64,000 nucleotides of DNA from Niabella sp. (GCF_030150205.1 NZ_JASLGT010000024.1:62001-126000), one strand, 5' to 3'; shown: positions 1 to 9,231, numbered from the stretch's first letter. Numbers and translations are program-made. The notes: generated by a model from the letters alone, not told the origin.

Positions 1-1
1 G

Positions 2-1615
2 CCGGATGGCAACTGGCTGGCCTTTGTAGACCTGCATAAAGTATATATTGCCGCTTTCCCCAAGACAGGGAAAACCCTCGAGATCGCCGGCGGTTCCAAT
101 ACCATACCGGTGCAACTGGTGGCCAAAGATGCGGGTTATAACCTGCACTGGAATGCCAATAGCGAAGAACTGCATTATAACCTCGGCAACGAATATTTTA
201 CCATTCCGCTCAAACAGTATTTCAAGTTCCTGAATGAAAAAGATACCACTACGGTGCCGGCTGTTGCAAAAGGCCTGCCGGTTGGCGTTACGTATGCACC
301 CGACAAGCCCAGGGGACTAACGGCCTTTACCAATGCCCGCATCATCACCATGAACAATAATGCCGTTATTGAAAAGGGCACGGTGCTGGTGGAGGGCAAC
401 CTGCTGAAAGCGGTTGGCGCGGGTAGCGAGGTAACCATTCCCGCCGGCGCCACTGTCGTTGATTGCGCCGGAAAGACCATCCTGCCCGGTTTTGTAGATG
501 CACATGCCCATGGCAATCATTTCAGGAGCGGCATTACCCCCCAAAAGCACTGGCCTTATTATACCAACCTTGCTTTTGGCGTTACAACCATGCATGATCC
601 TTCGGCCAATAGTGAACTGGTGTTTGCGCAAAGCGAAATGATCCGGGCCGGCAAAATGGTGGGGCCGCGTGTATTTAGCACCGGAACCGTATTGTATGGT
701 GCAGACGGAGATCTCAAAGCCGTTATCAATTCCCTGGATGACGCGCGCAGTGCCATCCGGAGAACAAAGGCATTTGGAGCATTCTCTGTAAAAAGTTATA
801 ACCAGCCCCGCAGGGAGCAGAACCAGCAGATCATCGCCGCTGCCAAAGAACTGGGCGTGTTGGTAGTACCGGAAGGGGGCTCCTTTTTTAATCACGATAT
901 GGCCATGATCAACGATGGGCATACGACCATCGAACATAACCTGCCCGTTGCAGTATTACAGGATGATGTGATCCAGCTTTGGAAACATTCAAAAACCGCA
1001 TATACTCCTACACTGATCGTAAATTACGGTTCGGTGTCCGGCGAATATTACTGGTACCAGCATACCAATGTGTGGGAAAATGAAAAGCTGTTAAAATACA
1101 CACCCCGCGCGGTTATTGATGAGCGCAGCCGCCACCGCACCATGCTGCCCGAAGAAGAATATGAAAACGGTCACATCCTCAGCTCCAAAAGCGTTAAAAA
1201 ACTCAGCGATGCCGGGGTAACCATCAACATGGGCGCACATGGACAAATACAGGGTATTGGTGCCCATTGGGAAATATGGATGCTGACACAGGGAGGCATG
1301 AGCCCGCTGCAGGCACTGCAAACCGCCACCATCAACTCCGCCCGCAGTCTTGGACTGGACGATTGGATCGGATCCCTGCAAACCGGGAAACTGGCAGACC
1401 TGATCATCCTGGATGCCAATCCCCTGGAAAATATCCGCAACACCGAATCGATAAAATATGTAATGGTAAATGGCCGCTTATATAACACAGATACCATGAA
1501 TGAAACGGGTAATGATCAAAAGCCCCGCAGTAAATTTTATTGGGAACTGGGAAGAAGAGGCAGCGCCTTTAACTGGCAGGACGGCGGCGGTGCACAGGAA
1601 ATGGATACGGATTAG
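2..1615 (+). CDS. Amidohydrolase with N-terminal beta-propeller remnant (5' end outside window)
   Basis: The frame is open from the window edge, so the N-terminus is missing. The first ~70 residues resemble a PD40/TolB-like propeller blade (PDGNWLAFVDLHKVYI). An amidohydrolase domain follows, with the metal-binding HxH in FVDAHAHGN, a lysine in SVKSYNQ that is a candidate carbamylated ligand, and the typical C-terminal signature LQTGKLADLIILDANPL. Known relatives are exported proteins of about 1,000 residues combining a propeller with a metal-dependent hydrolase related to imidazolonepropionase and prolidase. The substrate cannot be read from the sequence. The gene ends just before a hairpin repeat and converges on a lipoprotein gene. 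Confidence 0.85.
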   Translation, partial: PDGNWLAFVDLHKVYIAAFPKTGKTLEIAGGSNTIPVQLVAKDAGYNLHWNANSEELHYNLGNEYFTIPLKQYFKFLNEKDTTTVPAVAKGLPVGVTYAPDKPRGLTAFTNARIITMNNNAVIEKGTVLVEGNLLKAVGAGSEVTIPAGATVVDCAGKTILPGFVDAHAHGNHFRSGITPQKHWPYYTNLAFGVTTMHDPSANSELVFAQSEMIRAGKMVGPRVFSTGTVLYGADGDLKAVINSLDDARSAIRRTKAFGAFSVKSYNQPRREQNQQIIAAAKELGVLVVPEGGSFFNHDMAMINDGHTTIEHNLPVAVLQDDVIQLWKHSKTAYTPTLIVNYGSVSGEYYWYQHTNVWENEKLLKYTPRAVIDERSRHRTMLPEEEYENGHILSSKSVKKLSDAGVTINMGAHGQIQGIGAHWEIWMLTQGGMSPLQALQTATINSARSLGLDDWIGSLQTGKLADLIILDANPLENIRNTESIKYVMVNGRLYNTDTMNETGNDQKPRSKFYWELGRRGSAFNWQDGGGAQEMDTD

Positions 1616-1620
1616 CAAAG

Positions 1621-1679
1621 AGCGGTCAGCAATCAGCTTTTAGCGTGGTCTCTGAGCTAATGGCTGATTGCTGACTGCT
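1621..1679. repeat. Long hairpin repeat between convergent genes
   Basis: Arms 1621-1637 and 1663-1679 pair over 17 bp (13 exact, GTCAGCAATCAGC / GCTGATTGCTGAC, then four more with one G-T), with a loop of about 25 nt. It separates two convergent genes and could act as a bidirectional terminator, but no T-tract follows. The AATCAGC/GCTGATT wording resembles dispersed intergenic repeats in Bacteroidota genomes; that is from memory and not checked. Confidence 0.6.
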
Positions 1680-1691
1680 GACTAAAGGTTC

Positions 1692-2138
1692 CTATTTCAC
1701 CGTTTTATATACAGTGATCACATTATCCTTTTCCAGCGAAGCTTCATCGGCATTCACTTTCCAGGTAAGTTTTCCATTGGTATAAACGGTGGCTCCCTTT
1801 TCCTTTTCGCCCTTCATCAGCTTTACCGTTTCTCCGTTTATAGTAAGCTCCGCTACGCCCATATTCCCCGAATCGTGGTAAACAGCAGTAATGGTTTCAC
1901 CCTTGTCATTGGTGTATTTCTTCTCGTTTTTATCTACTCCCGGGGCCGGCGTGCCCGTACTATCCACATTTGCCGTATTGGCAATCACACTATCGGCCGG
2001 ATCTGTTAGCGGCGTGGCGGTAGGCAGGGCGGTGGAGTCGCCCGCTGTTGGGGCTGGTGTTCCCTCTGCCGAAGGATTATTGTTACAAGCCACTGCCATT
2101 ACAAAAACGGCGGCCATTATTACCTGTTGTTTTTTCAT
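1692..2138 (-). CDS. Lipoprotein, possible MliC-like fold
   Basis: A 148-residue protein with a lipoprotein signal (MKKQQVIMAAVFVMAVAC, acylated Cys 18), then a low-complexity Pro/Thr/Ala linker to about residue 70. The last ~75 residues contain GETITAVYHDSG, GATVYTNGKLTWKVNADEA and a Lys-rich end. That order (short strands, G-x-x-Y, W, DEA) resembles the MliC family of lysozyme inhibitors. The resemblance is by eye only; no conserved cysteine pair is present. It probably sits in an outer envelope membrane facing the periplasm. Convergent with the amidohydrolase. Confidence 0.7.
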   Translation of the reverse strand: MKKQQVIMAAVFVMAVACNNNPSAEGTPAPTAGDSTALPTATPLTDPADSVIANTANVDSTGTPAPGVDKNEKKYTNDKGETITAVYHDSGNMGVAELTINGETVKLMKGEKEKGATVYTNGKLTWKVNADEASLEKDNVITVYKTVK

Positions 2139-2290
2139 GTTGCTTCCTTTTTATTAAAAAATCCACCGGCAATACTGATGTCATCAGGTAAACGCCGGGG
2201 TTATTCCAGTAGCTAATATACAAGAATCATTCCTTAACAGTCCGGCCGGTCCGGCAACTATTCGTACCTTAGCCTTAAAATTTCTCATCC

Positions 2291-2752
2291 ATGAAGTTTC
2301 TGTTTTTCCCATTAACCCTTGTTTTATTGATGGCCTGCGGGGATGGAAATCGTCCGGCATCCACCGAAACGCCAGACGGCCCTCAAACACAGGCAGACAG
2401 TCTTTTACAGGAAGTTATTGACGGGCATGATGTGGCCATGCCGAAAATGAAAAAGCTCGAGCGGCTGATGAACGAGTCAAAAGCCGCTATTGACTCCCTT
2501 GGCAAATTACCAGCAGGCGCTCAAAAACAAAATGCCGGTTTAAAAACAAAGCTGGAGGAAGCGCTGACAGATCTGACCAATGCCGACAAAACCATGCATG
2601 ACTGGATGAACGGGTTCAAATATGACTCATTAAAAGATAATGAACCGGAACGTATCAAATACCTGCAGGATCAGAAAACAAAAGTGAATGTGATGAAGGA
2701 TGCGGTGCTCAGCAGCATCAGCAAGGCTGAGGGGGTATTAGGCAGCAAATAA
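2291..2752 (+). CDS. Helical lipoprotein, hypothetical
   Basis: A 153-residue protein starting with a lipoprotein signal (MKFLFFPLTLVLLMAC, Cys 16). The mature part is charged and predicted mostly helical, with Lys/Glu/Asp-rich heptad-like stretches (KKLERLMNESKAAIDSL, TKLEEALTDLTNADKTMHDW), so a short coiled coil is plausible. No catalytic motif is recognised. It stands alone between a minus-strand lipoprotein gene and adenylate kinase, and shares a hairpin with adk at its 3' end. Similar small helical lipoproteins are common and uncharacterised in Bacteroidota. Confidence 0.7.
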   Translation: MKFLFFPLTLVLLMACGDGNRPASTETPDGPQTQADSLLQEVIDGHDVAMPKMKKLERLMNESKAAIDSLGKLPAGAQKQNAGLKTKLEEALTDLTNADKTMHDWMNGFKYDSLKDNEPERIKYLQDQKTKVNVMKDAVLSSISKAEGVLGSK

Positions 2753-2778
2753 AAAAAGGTCCGGCTTCAACCGGACCT
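2751..2778 (-). terminator. Rho-independent terminator of adk
   Basis: Perfect 8-bp stem AGGTCCGG (2757-2764) / CCGGACCT (2771-2778) with a 6-nt loop. Read on the minus strand it is followed by a run of seven T (A run 2751-2757), so it serves adk. It overlaps the stop codon of the convergent lipoprotein gene. Confidence 0.85.
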
Positions 2779-2786
2779 CAACACTT

Positions 2787-3395
2787 TTAATCGAATGCTT
2801 CCTGTTCTTTACGCTGCCGTTCCAACACTTTGTCGATCTGGCTGCTCAGGGCATTTGAAATATCTTCTACAGATCCCTCACCGGGGATGGCTTTAAATTT
2901 GTGCTGCAGTTTGTAATGATCTGCAACAGGTGCCGTTTCATTTTGATAAACGGAAAAACGGTTGCGGATCACTGCTTCATTGGTATCATCTGACCGGCCG
3001 GAAGTTTTGCCTCTTTCTAGCAGGCGTTTTACCAGCTCTTCTTCAGAAACTTCAAGCGCCAGTACACTGTGAATAGCGGTACGTTTCAGTTCCAGCAATT
3101 TATCCAGGGCTTTTGCCTGGTTAGCGGTACGTGGAAAACCGTCGAACAAAAAGCCGCCCGCATCTTTATGCAGCTCCAGGCAATTGTCGATCATACCAAT
3201 TACCACTTCATCCGGTACCAGTTGCCCCTTGTCCATAAAATTCTTCGCCTCTATACCCAGGGGCGTTTTATCGGCGATTTCTGAACGCAGAAGGTTCCCG
3301 GTGGAAAGGTGCACCAGGCCATACTTTGACACCAGAAGGTCAGATTGTGTTCCTTTACCGCTACCGGGAGGACCGAATAAGATTAAATTAAACAT
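2787..3395 (-). CDS. adk: Adenylate kinase
   Basis: A 202-residue enzyme that interconverts AMP + ATP and 2 ADP in the cytoplasm. The P-loop GPPGSGKGT (residues 8-16), the AMP-binding STGNLLR and FDGFPRTANQA segments, and a short LID (LLERGKTSGRSDD) are all visible. The LID lacks zinc-binding cysteines, so this is the short form usual in Bacteroidota. A Glu/Lys-rich tail extends slightly beyond the domain. The ATG at 3395 follows a TATATTTG box by 28 nt, and a terminator closes the gene, so it is probably monocistronic. Confidence 0.96.
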   Translation of the reverse strand: MFNLILFGPPGSGKGTQSDLLVSKYGLVHLSTGNLLRSEIADKTPLGIEAKNFMDKGQLVPDEVVIGMIDNCLELHKDAGGFLFDGFPRTANQAKALDKLLELKRTAIHSVLALEVSEEELVKRLLERGKTSGRSDDTNEAVIRNRFSVYQNETAPVADHYKLQHKFKAIPGEGSVEDISNALSSQIDKVLERQRKEQEAFD

Positions 3396-3423
3396 TTACG
3401 CTTTTCTTTTAAAGTGATGCCAA

Positions 3424-3431
3424 CAAATATA
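3424..3431 (-). promoter_or_regulatory. Promoter -7 box for adk
   Basis: TATATTTG on the minus strand matches the Bacteroidota -7 consensus TAnnTTTG and lies 28 nt before the adk ATG. No -33 TTG was found at the expected distance, so this is a half-match. Confidence 0.45.
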
Positions 3432-3674
3432 GCAAAGCCTGGGCAAAAATGGCCGATTTGAGGCATTTATTAAAATTTCTTAAAAACGGACAGGCCCGCT
3501 TTATAGCTCCGAGAGCCGTTAGAAAATCTGAAGTATTTAGGATTCAACGTATTAATGATTTTTTTAAACACTTCGTTTATGGAACGATTCTTACCACATA
3601 TGTAGCGAAAAATACACAAACGTTCGAAAGTTTAAGCAGAATACCGGAGCTTTAGGCAGCGCAATCTTCGTTCC

Positions 3675-3757
3675 GTCACCCTGACCGGAGTGGAAGGATC
3701 CCTCAATTTCCGGACAGCCTGGTATCACAGGGATGCTCCGGCTACGTTCAGCACAAC
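3675..3757. repeat. Imperfect palindromic intergenic repeat
   Basis: The 477-bp gap between adk and the next gene (3396-3872) has no convincing gene. Inside it, arm GTCACCCTGACCGGAGTGG (from 3675) and its partner ending at 3757 pair at about 19 of 28 positions, with GGATCCC/GGGATGC near the centre. The wording (TCACCCTGA..GGAGT.GAAGGATCC) recalls a dispersed Bacteroidota repeat, here decayed. A further weak half-unit follows at about 3780-3801. Confidence 0.5.
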
Positions 3758-3872
3758 GGCAGCAGGATTGATCTTCTATGCATCCTGCCATCTGTCATTC
3801 CATTTTTAAACGACTTTTGGTGCCCCTTTTTCCCCCAAATAAAGACCAGTTGTATCCGTAAATGATCATTCT

Positions 3873-4301
3873 CTATTCATCCACGGGCTCCGCAACGGGC
3901 CCCGATACGATTTCGGCGGCAAATGGCTGCCCGGTCTGAACAAAATAAGTGCGCAACGTAACCGTATAGGTTTGCGTGGCATCCTGGTACACATAATACA
4001 TATCATCCCATTGCCCGTAAGTATTCACGAGCTCAAAGGTTATGCCTCCGGTGCTTGTAATCGTTGGCAAAGAAATGTAGTAGTCGGACTGCTGCGGCTG
4101 GCTCCCCACCGGCCAGGAACAATAAGAAGTGAGGGACAGGGTACCCGAAACAGAGCCGCCATTGGGGGCATAGGATACATAGGACAGGTTATGATCCGTT
4201 GCGTACATATAATACAACGGAGGATTCTGCTGTGCAAACAAAGACCGGCTTACAAAGAGCCCGGCCAATAGTACCAAAAGACAGATCGCTGTTTTTTTCA
4301 T
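3873..4301 (-). CDS. Secreted hypothetical protein, Tyr/Ser/Thr-rich
   Basis: A 142-residue protein with a clear signal peptide (MKKTAICLLVLLAGLFVSR then SLFAQQ, cleavage probably after AQ). The mature part is rich in Tyr, Ser and Thr and looks all-beta (YYMYATDHNLSYVSYAP, YTVTLRTYFVQTG). No known motif is recognised; one cysteine sits near mid-protein. It ends in an acidic tail. It stands alone between intergenic stretches, and nothing nearby indicates a function. Confidence 0.65.
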   Translation of the reverse strand: MKKTAICLLVLLAGLFVSRSLFAQQNPPLYYMYATDHNLSYVSYAPNGGSVSGTLSLTSYCSWPVGSQPQQSDYYISLPTITSTGGITFELVNTYGQWDDMYYVYQDATQTYTVTLRTYFVQTGQPFAAEIVSGPVAEPVDE

Positions 4302-4478
4302 TTTTTAAATATTAGCGGTTAAAAAAATCAAATTGATTCAGCCAAATCGCCCAGGCAGCTATACTCAGTAACCTATTCTCCTGGGAAGAACCTGTCATGC
4401 TGCTCATCAGCGTACCGTAACAAATACAGAAACATCAGTCAAGTTAAATCTGCCCAGGCCCACTTATAAATCATCTTT

Positions 4479-4757
4479 TTACATCACTGCGAACATTGTT
4501 ACCAATAACAGGAGCGTTGCGATCGAAAAAATACCGGCCACAATAAGTTTAAAGTCGTATTCTTTTTTGCTTATCCTAACTATAACATAAACCAATATTG
4601 CCGGCACCAGCAATATTGCCGGTATCGTAATAAGCTCCGCGATAGCAGTAAAAACCGGACCGGGATCTGCATTTTTAATAGCGATGTAATACCGCACTAT
4701 AAAATATGCAGTGAGCAAAATGGAGATCAGCAAAGCAACAGAAGATCTGATTTGCAT
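4479..4757 (-). CDS. Small integral membrane protein
   Basis: About 92 residues with three hydrophobic spans: residues ~6-24 (VALLISILLTAYFIVRYYI), ~42-60 and ~68-90. Short charged loops (RISKKEYDFK) separate the last two. I chose the ATG at 4757; the open frame continues 10 codons upstream to a GTG, but the ATG gives a normal N-terminus directly before the first span. No family is recognised. Confidence 0.6.
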   Translation of the reverse strand: MQIRSSVALLISILLTAYFIVRYYIAIKNADPGPVFTAIAELITIPAILLVPAILVYVIVRISKKEYDFKLIVAGIFSIATLLLLVTMFAVM

Positions 4758-4947
4758 GAAAATTATTTGTTTCGTGGCTGAAGGCACCCGTGTCGAATCC
4801 TGACAAGGCGTTACCCCAAATTGTAATAATTAAGGGTGATCCCAAAGGCTCCTTGCCCTGCCCGTTCTGCTAATACCTGCTGAGCCAGGTTCAGAACAAC
4901 CATTTATTATAAACAGGCCTTCTGGATCACCCTAACAAATTTCATCT

Positions 4948-6273
4948 TTAAAACACTGTGGTAAACGAAAATTCCGGGTGTTGCACGCTTGTAAAGACAG
5001 CAAGTACACCAGTGGCGCCACTGTCGTAATAATCAACTGCAAAGGAATCCGTTAACAGCCGCTGCCCAAGAATGGGTCCAAAGCCGGCTTCTGTAATAGC
5101 CGCATTGGTGCCCAAATAATCGCTGGCCTTGGTGAATGTAATCGTACCGTCGTCTGCCTGATTGTAATATAAATTAAAGGTAGCAGTAAATTGTGTAGCT
5201 CCCTGCGGAATATCAGCTACAAAACTCATCCGCTGTGCCGCCTTGCCAAACGTTAATACGATCTTTCCCAAGGTAAGATTATAACCACCGGTTAACAGGC
5301 TTTGCCGTACCTGTGCTCTGCGCGCAGTAAAGTCGGCCGACCAGCCGGCATAGGCTGTTGCATTTGGAATTGTAAATGCGGTAACACCCGTTCCGATGAT
5401 CGCCTTTAACGGGAGGATGGGCGTTGTACTTTGCTGAACGGCATATTCCTTTCCCTGTGCATCAATCACTACAATTGTATTCGCATCTTTTTGCTTTAAT
5501 GCAGTAAAAGTGGTTCCTAGCAACTTTATCGGATCGGTAAGAAACACCCCATCATTACTAAAACCAAAACCCGTGGCCGCCGGAACACCGGCGCCATTGG
5601 CACCCAGCCTTATGGTATTAAAAAGCTTGGTGGTATTATTAAAGCTGATGATTATGGCATTGCTTTTCCCGGCAGAGTCTACTGAAAAGTAATTATTTCT
5701 TTTGGTACTAAAATACGTTTTAAAGGCATCGATCGCCGTTGCATATCCCCCGCCGGTATAAGCAGCAGCATCGCTGGTGCTTGCCTTTAGCAGGAACAAC
5801 GTGTTCTTGTACTTTCTGCCTTTAAGAATAATGGTATCGCCGCTGTTGCGCAGGTATTCAAACTCCACATCGCTTTGCAGGCCCTCACGTGCAGAACCTC
5901 CGTTATTGGCTGAGTTAGGATCCTGCAAAATACTGATGTACGTATAAGAGTCGAATATAAGCGTAGAATTGGATATATACTGAACGCGGTAGGTAGACTG
6001 CTTCTGGGTAGTGGCATTGGCAGTGTTCCAGTCTGACAGCATGGTTACATAATCCTGCGCATCAAACTTCATATAAAATCCATAGCCGCCGCCATTAAGC
6101 GAGGTACGTAAAAAGGCCTTCCACCCATTGGCAGAGCCGGTCAGCAGGTTTTGTAATTCTGCATTCCGCTCTTTCATGCGCTGCTCCGGCAGTTTGTCAA
6201 ACACATAATCTACCTTGGCCTTGTTGCAGGCAAACAGCAGCGTTCCTAAAAGTATGTATAATAATTTTTGCAT
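4948..6273 (-). CDS. DUF4302-type surface lipoprotein
   Basis: A 441-residue protein with a lipoprotein signal (MQKLLYILLGTLLFAC, Cys 16). The N-terminal region (RMKERNAELQNLLTGSANGW, then YGFYMKFDAQDYVTMLSDW) matches my memory of DUF4302, a family encoded beside SusC/SusD pairs and PF15890-type metallopeptidases. The rest is Ser/Thr/Gly-rich and beta-like. Role unknown; a surface-exposed substrate-binding partner of the uptake complex is plausible. It is the last gene of the minus-strand series, 8 nt after the peptidase gene. Confidence 0.8.
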   Translation of the reverse strand: MQKLLYILLGTLLFACNKAKVDYVFDKLPEQRMKERNAELQNLLTGSANGWKAFLRTSLNGGGYGFYMKFDAQDYVTMLSDWNTANATTQKQSTYRVQYISNSTLIFDSYTYISILQDPNSANNGGSAREGLQSDVEFEYLRNSGDTIILKGRKYKNTLFLLKASTSDAAAYTGGGYATAIDAFKTYFSTKRNNYFSVDSAGKSNAIIISFNNTTKLFNTIRLGANGAGVPAATGFGFSNDGVFLTDPIKLLGTTFTALKQKDANTIVVIDAQGKEYAVQQSTTPILPLKAIIGTGVTAFTIPNATAYAGWSADFTARRAQVRQSLLTGGYNLTLGKIVLTFGKAAQRMSFVADIPQGATQFTATFNLYYNQADDGTITFTKASDYLGTNAAITEAGFGPILGQRLLTDSFAVDYYDSGATGVLAVFTSVQHPEFSFTTVF

Positions 6274-6281
6274 AATTCCTG

Positions 6282-7703
6282 TTATTTGTAAGTTACTGGT
6301 CCGTAGAAATAATTAGCAGGCGTTCCATTTACAGAAAATCCGGCAAAGGTTTTATATAAAGGATTGGTGGGAGTGATCGTCGTTGGTAAATACGCGGCTA
6401 CAAAACTCCGGTTCGTCAGGTAGGGCAGCATTATTTTTTCGAATGCCGTCAATCCGAAATTACCTCCGTTTCCATTATAATCCAGGCCGCCGGACTGCGT
6501 TTTTGTAAACCGCGTCAGGCCCGTTATTGGATCAACCGTATAGGCCATATAGTAATCAGATGCATAAACCGTAGCAGCGGTAGGTGAGGTTGCAAATGCA
6601 ATTCTAAAAATCATTGTACTGGCACTTGTAAATACAAACTGCAGATACCTGATGTCATACGTCGTTTGGGCAGCTTTGAATTCTGCTCTGAAATTGGAGT
6701 ATAGGGTATTGAATGCTGCAGAAGAACCATAAGTAGTATAATGAACCGCAGTGGTATCAACCGTAATGGTATTGACTTTATTTCCTGCAAGCTGGAAAGG
6801 AAATTGCAATGAAATATCCGATGGATCCGTCACATTATAGATCGTTTTCAGCTGTTTTTGTATTTCGGCCTGTAATGTATAGATATCTACATTGAAATTA
6901 TTTTTCATGTACTCATAGATGATTGCTTCTTTTTCCTTAAGGCGTATAGAGCCTGGTGCATTGGGGCCCATCTTGTTTATTATATTGCTGTACCGGATAG
7001 GGCCGTCTACCAACAAGGAGGCCAGCATCTCTGCAAAGTCTTCGCCAAAAGAACTACCGCCATATGGAGTTATAAATCCACGCGCATAAGCAGTATCAGC
7101 GTTTACTTTTGTCCAGTCAGGATCGTAATCGCCCGCGCTTACCCTGGCATACGTAGGAGGAATGGGTATGGTTTGGTTTAGCGCGTGGGTAAATTCATGA
7201 TACACCACATGTGTGTACCACAATACCAGGGCGGGATCAGTAGGCGTAAACTTGTTCAAATCAAATAATACCATCGTACGTGCATTACTGGAGGTGCCCA
7301 CGGTATAGCTATTATCATTGTTGTATTCTCCTGATCCAAAAAGCACCCACTCTTTGTGAAAATAGGTCTTACCGAAATTATCGCCGGCTACTTTTTGATA
7401 GGGGCCTATGAAATTATCCAGGATCATCTGCATGGCTGGTTTAATCTTATTCAGGTCTACCGGCGACACATTTTTCAGGTCGTCGCTCTGCTTGCTCCGG
7501 TCAAAGCGGTACTGTACCAGTATATTCCATGGAGTGGTAAATTGCTGGTTGAGCCAGGTATCAATGTCATTGGTGGGGGTAATGTTTTGCGGATAATCAT
7601 TCATATCCACATTTAAATTCGTATCGTTTTTACGGCAACTGCCCGTTGCAAGCAGTGCAGCAAAGGCAACAGTGACCAATATATAATGTATAAATCTTTT
7701 CAT
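6282..7703 (-). CDS. Putative zinc metallopeptidase lipoprotein (Peptidase_Mx1-like)
   Basis: A 473-residue lipoprotein (signal ending ATGSC, Cys 23) with a zincin motif HEFTH at residues 169-173 in VVYHEFTHALNQ. EDFAEML about 55 residues later is a good candidate for the third ligand region. This matches the putative zinc-binding metallopeptidase family found in Bacteroidota SusCD loci. The last ~170 residues form a separate beta-rich domain. It lies between susD (23 nt) and the DUF4302 gene (8 nt), suggesting that the locus handles peptides or a protein-linked substrate at the surface; that is inference. Confidence 0.85.
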   Translation of the reverse strand: MKRFIHYILVTVAFAALLATGSCRKNDTNLNVDMNDYPQNITPTNDIDTWLNQQFTTPWNILVQYRFDRSKQSDDLKNVSPVDLNKIKPAMQMILDNFIGPYQKVAGDNFGKTYFHKEWVLFGSGEYNNDNSYTVGTSSNARTMVLFDLNKFTPTDPALVLWYTHVVYHEFTHALNQTIPIPPTYARVSAGDYDPDWTKVNADTAYARGFITPYGGSSFGEDFAEMLASLLVDGPIRYSNIINKMGPNAPGSIRLKEKEAIIYEYMKNNFNVDIYTLQAEIQKQLKTIYNVTDPSDISLQFPFQLAGNKVNTITVDTTAVHYTTYGSSAAFNTLYSNFRAEFKAAQTTYDIRYLQFVFTSASTMIFRIAFATSPTAATVYASDYYMAYTVDPITGLTRFTKTQSGGLDYNGNGGNFGLTAFEKIMLPYLTNRSFVAAYLPTTITPTNPLYKTFAGFSVNGTPANYFYGPVTYK

Positions 7704-7726
7704 CCGTATACGTTTTATATGTTTTA

Positions 7727-9220
7727 TTATCTGGGGTTGGGTTGTAATCCGCCTAACTGCACGGCATCCTTGGGAATTTGAAATACCCGCCGGTTATCAT
7801 TTGCCTCCAGTGTTATGTATGATTCTGAATTGTCGTTGGCGATAAGCAAATGCTTTATCGGCATTTTATAGCGGATCATATCCCAGTAGCGCATGCCCTC
7901 GTTCATAAAGGTCCAGCGTTTAAAATCCAGGATGGTGTTGAGCAGTGCTGTTTTATCATCCGCCGGCACACCATCCACCTTATAAAAATCTTTGGCCTTG
8001 GCCAGGGTTACCGCCATGGTGGCAGGATTATACGTGGTAAACTTATACCGGGCGCACATATTCAGATCGGCCAGCACTCCATCATAGTTACCCAGTTGCA
8101 GATAAGCCTCCGCACGATTTAGCAAGGCCTCATCGGTTGTCAGCAACGGCATCTGCAACATAGGATACCCGATGCTTGCGGCGGCATTGGTTACAAAAAA
8201 GAACTCTCTTAGCTTACTTAGGGTATAGTTGCCGGTGCTATAGGTAAAGCCAACCGTATAGAACTTGGTTCCGGTTACATTGGAAGCGGTATACCAGGAA
8301 TATACAGCCGGGCCAAATGCATACCTGTTTGCAAAGAAAGTAGTCCTTTGAAACCGGGCGTCCATTTCATGTACCAGCAGGTTAAACTTAGCATCTCCGT
8401 TGCAAAAGAAATTGGCATACGCCGTACCATCGGTGGTTAAACTTGCTGCTGCGGGATAGTTCCGGATGCTTCCGGTAAAATCGCCATTGGGCACCACCTG
8501 GTTGGCATGGTCAATTACTTTCTGCCATTGTTTTTTAAATAAATAAAAGCGCGCGGCAAAGGCATGCGCCGCTGCCGGTGTAAAATGATAGGCCGGAACC
8601 TGCCACTCACCGCCCTTTAAAAGCGGGATACCGGCTTCCAGGTCTTTTTCTATTTGCGCATATACAGATGCAACGGTACCCCTTGCATATTTTACATACG
8701 GATTGGTTTCCGGCGTTAGTATATAAGGTATGCCCGGCGTATCGTTGGCTCCGTCCGGATCGTAGGGTTTGGCAAAAAAAGTAACCAGCAGAAAATGGCT
8801 GAAAGCACGGGCAACCAGCGCCTCTCCTTTGTACGGATTGGCAGAAGGACCGATATCATTTTTTTCAATGGCTTCCAGGGCCTGGTTGGCGGCCGCAATA
8901 CCTGCATAAGCTCCGTTCCAGAATGCAGCCGGCGTGTTGTAGCTATCTTCATCAACATCCTCAAATTTGTACATCTGGGGAAAGGGCAGGTCCAGGTTAA
9001 TGCCCGTTGCATTGGGTCCTTTATCGGATACATTGTCCGAATACATTTCACCCAAAGGTGCATAAGGCGCTTGCGGATAGGCAGATGCTACTAATTTAGC
9101 CACGTTAGCAGCGGTACTCAGTTCGGCCCGGTTATCGGGTGCCTTTTCCAGGAACTTCTTACAGGAAGAAGCGGAAAATAACAAGACGCCACAAATTGTA
9201 ATTATAATAAGTTTGTTCAT
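7727..9220 (-). CDS. SusD/RagB family nutrient-binding lipoprotein
   Basis: A 497-residue lipoprotein (signal MNKLIIITICGVLLFSASSC, Cys 20). It has the helical TPR-like repeats of SusD in the first half (EALVARAFSHFLLVTFFAKPY) and the usual C-terminal region (LLNTILDFKRWTFMNEGMRYWDMIRYK). SusD proteins cap the SusC barrel outside the cell and deliver ligand. Length is normal for the family. The gene starts 11 nt after susC. Confidence 0.95.
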   Translation of the reverse strand: MNKLIIITICGVLLFSASSCKKFLEKAPDNRAELSTAANVAKLVASAYPQAPYAPLGEMYSDNVSDKGPNATGINLDLPFPQMYKFEDVDEDSYNTPAAFWNGAYAGIAAANQALEAIEKNDIGPSANPYKGEALVARAFSHFLLVTFFAKPYDPDGANDTPGIPYILTPETNPYVKYARGTVASVYAQIEKDLEAGIPLLKGGEWQVPAYHFTPAAAHAFAARFYLFKKQWQKVIDHANQVVPNGDFTGSIRNYPAAASLTTDGTAYANFFCNGDAKFNLLVHEMDARFQRTTFFANRYAFGPAVYSWYTASNVTGTKFYTVGFTYSTGNYTLSKLREFFFVTNAAASIGYPMLQMPLLTTDEALLNRAEAYLQLGNYDGVLADLNMCARYKFTTYNPATMAVTLAKAKDFYKVDGVPADDKTALLNTILDFKRWTFMNEGMRYWDMIRYKMPIKHLLIANDNSESYITLEANDNRRVFQIPKDAVQLGGLQPNPR

Positions 9221-9231
9221 AGTACTAAAAA

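Noticed and set aside
3449..3655. 68-codon frame between adk and the next gene
   Set aside because: It covers the adk upstream region and part of an AT-rich stretch, and has no coding features.
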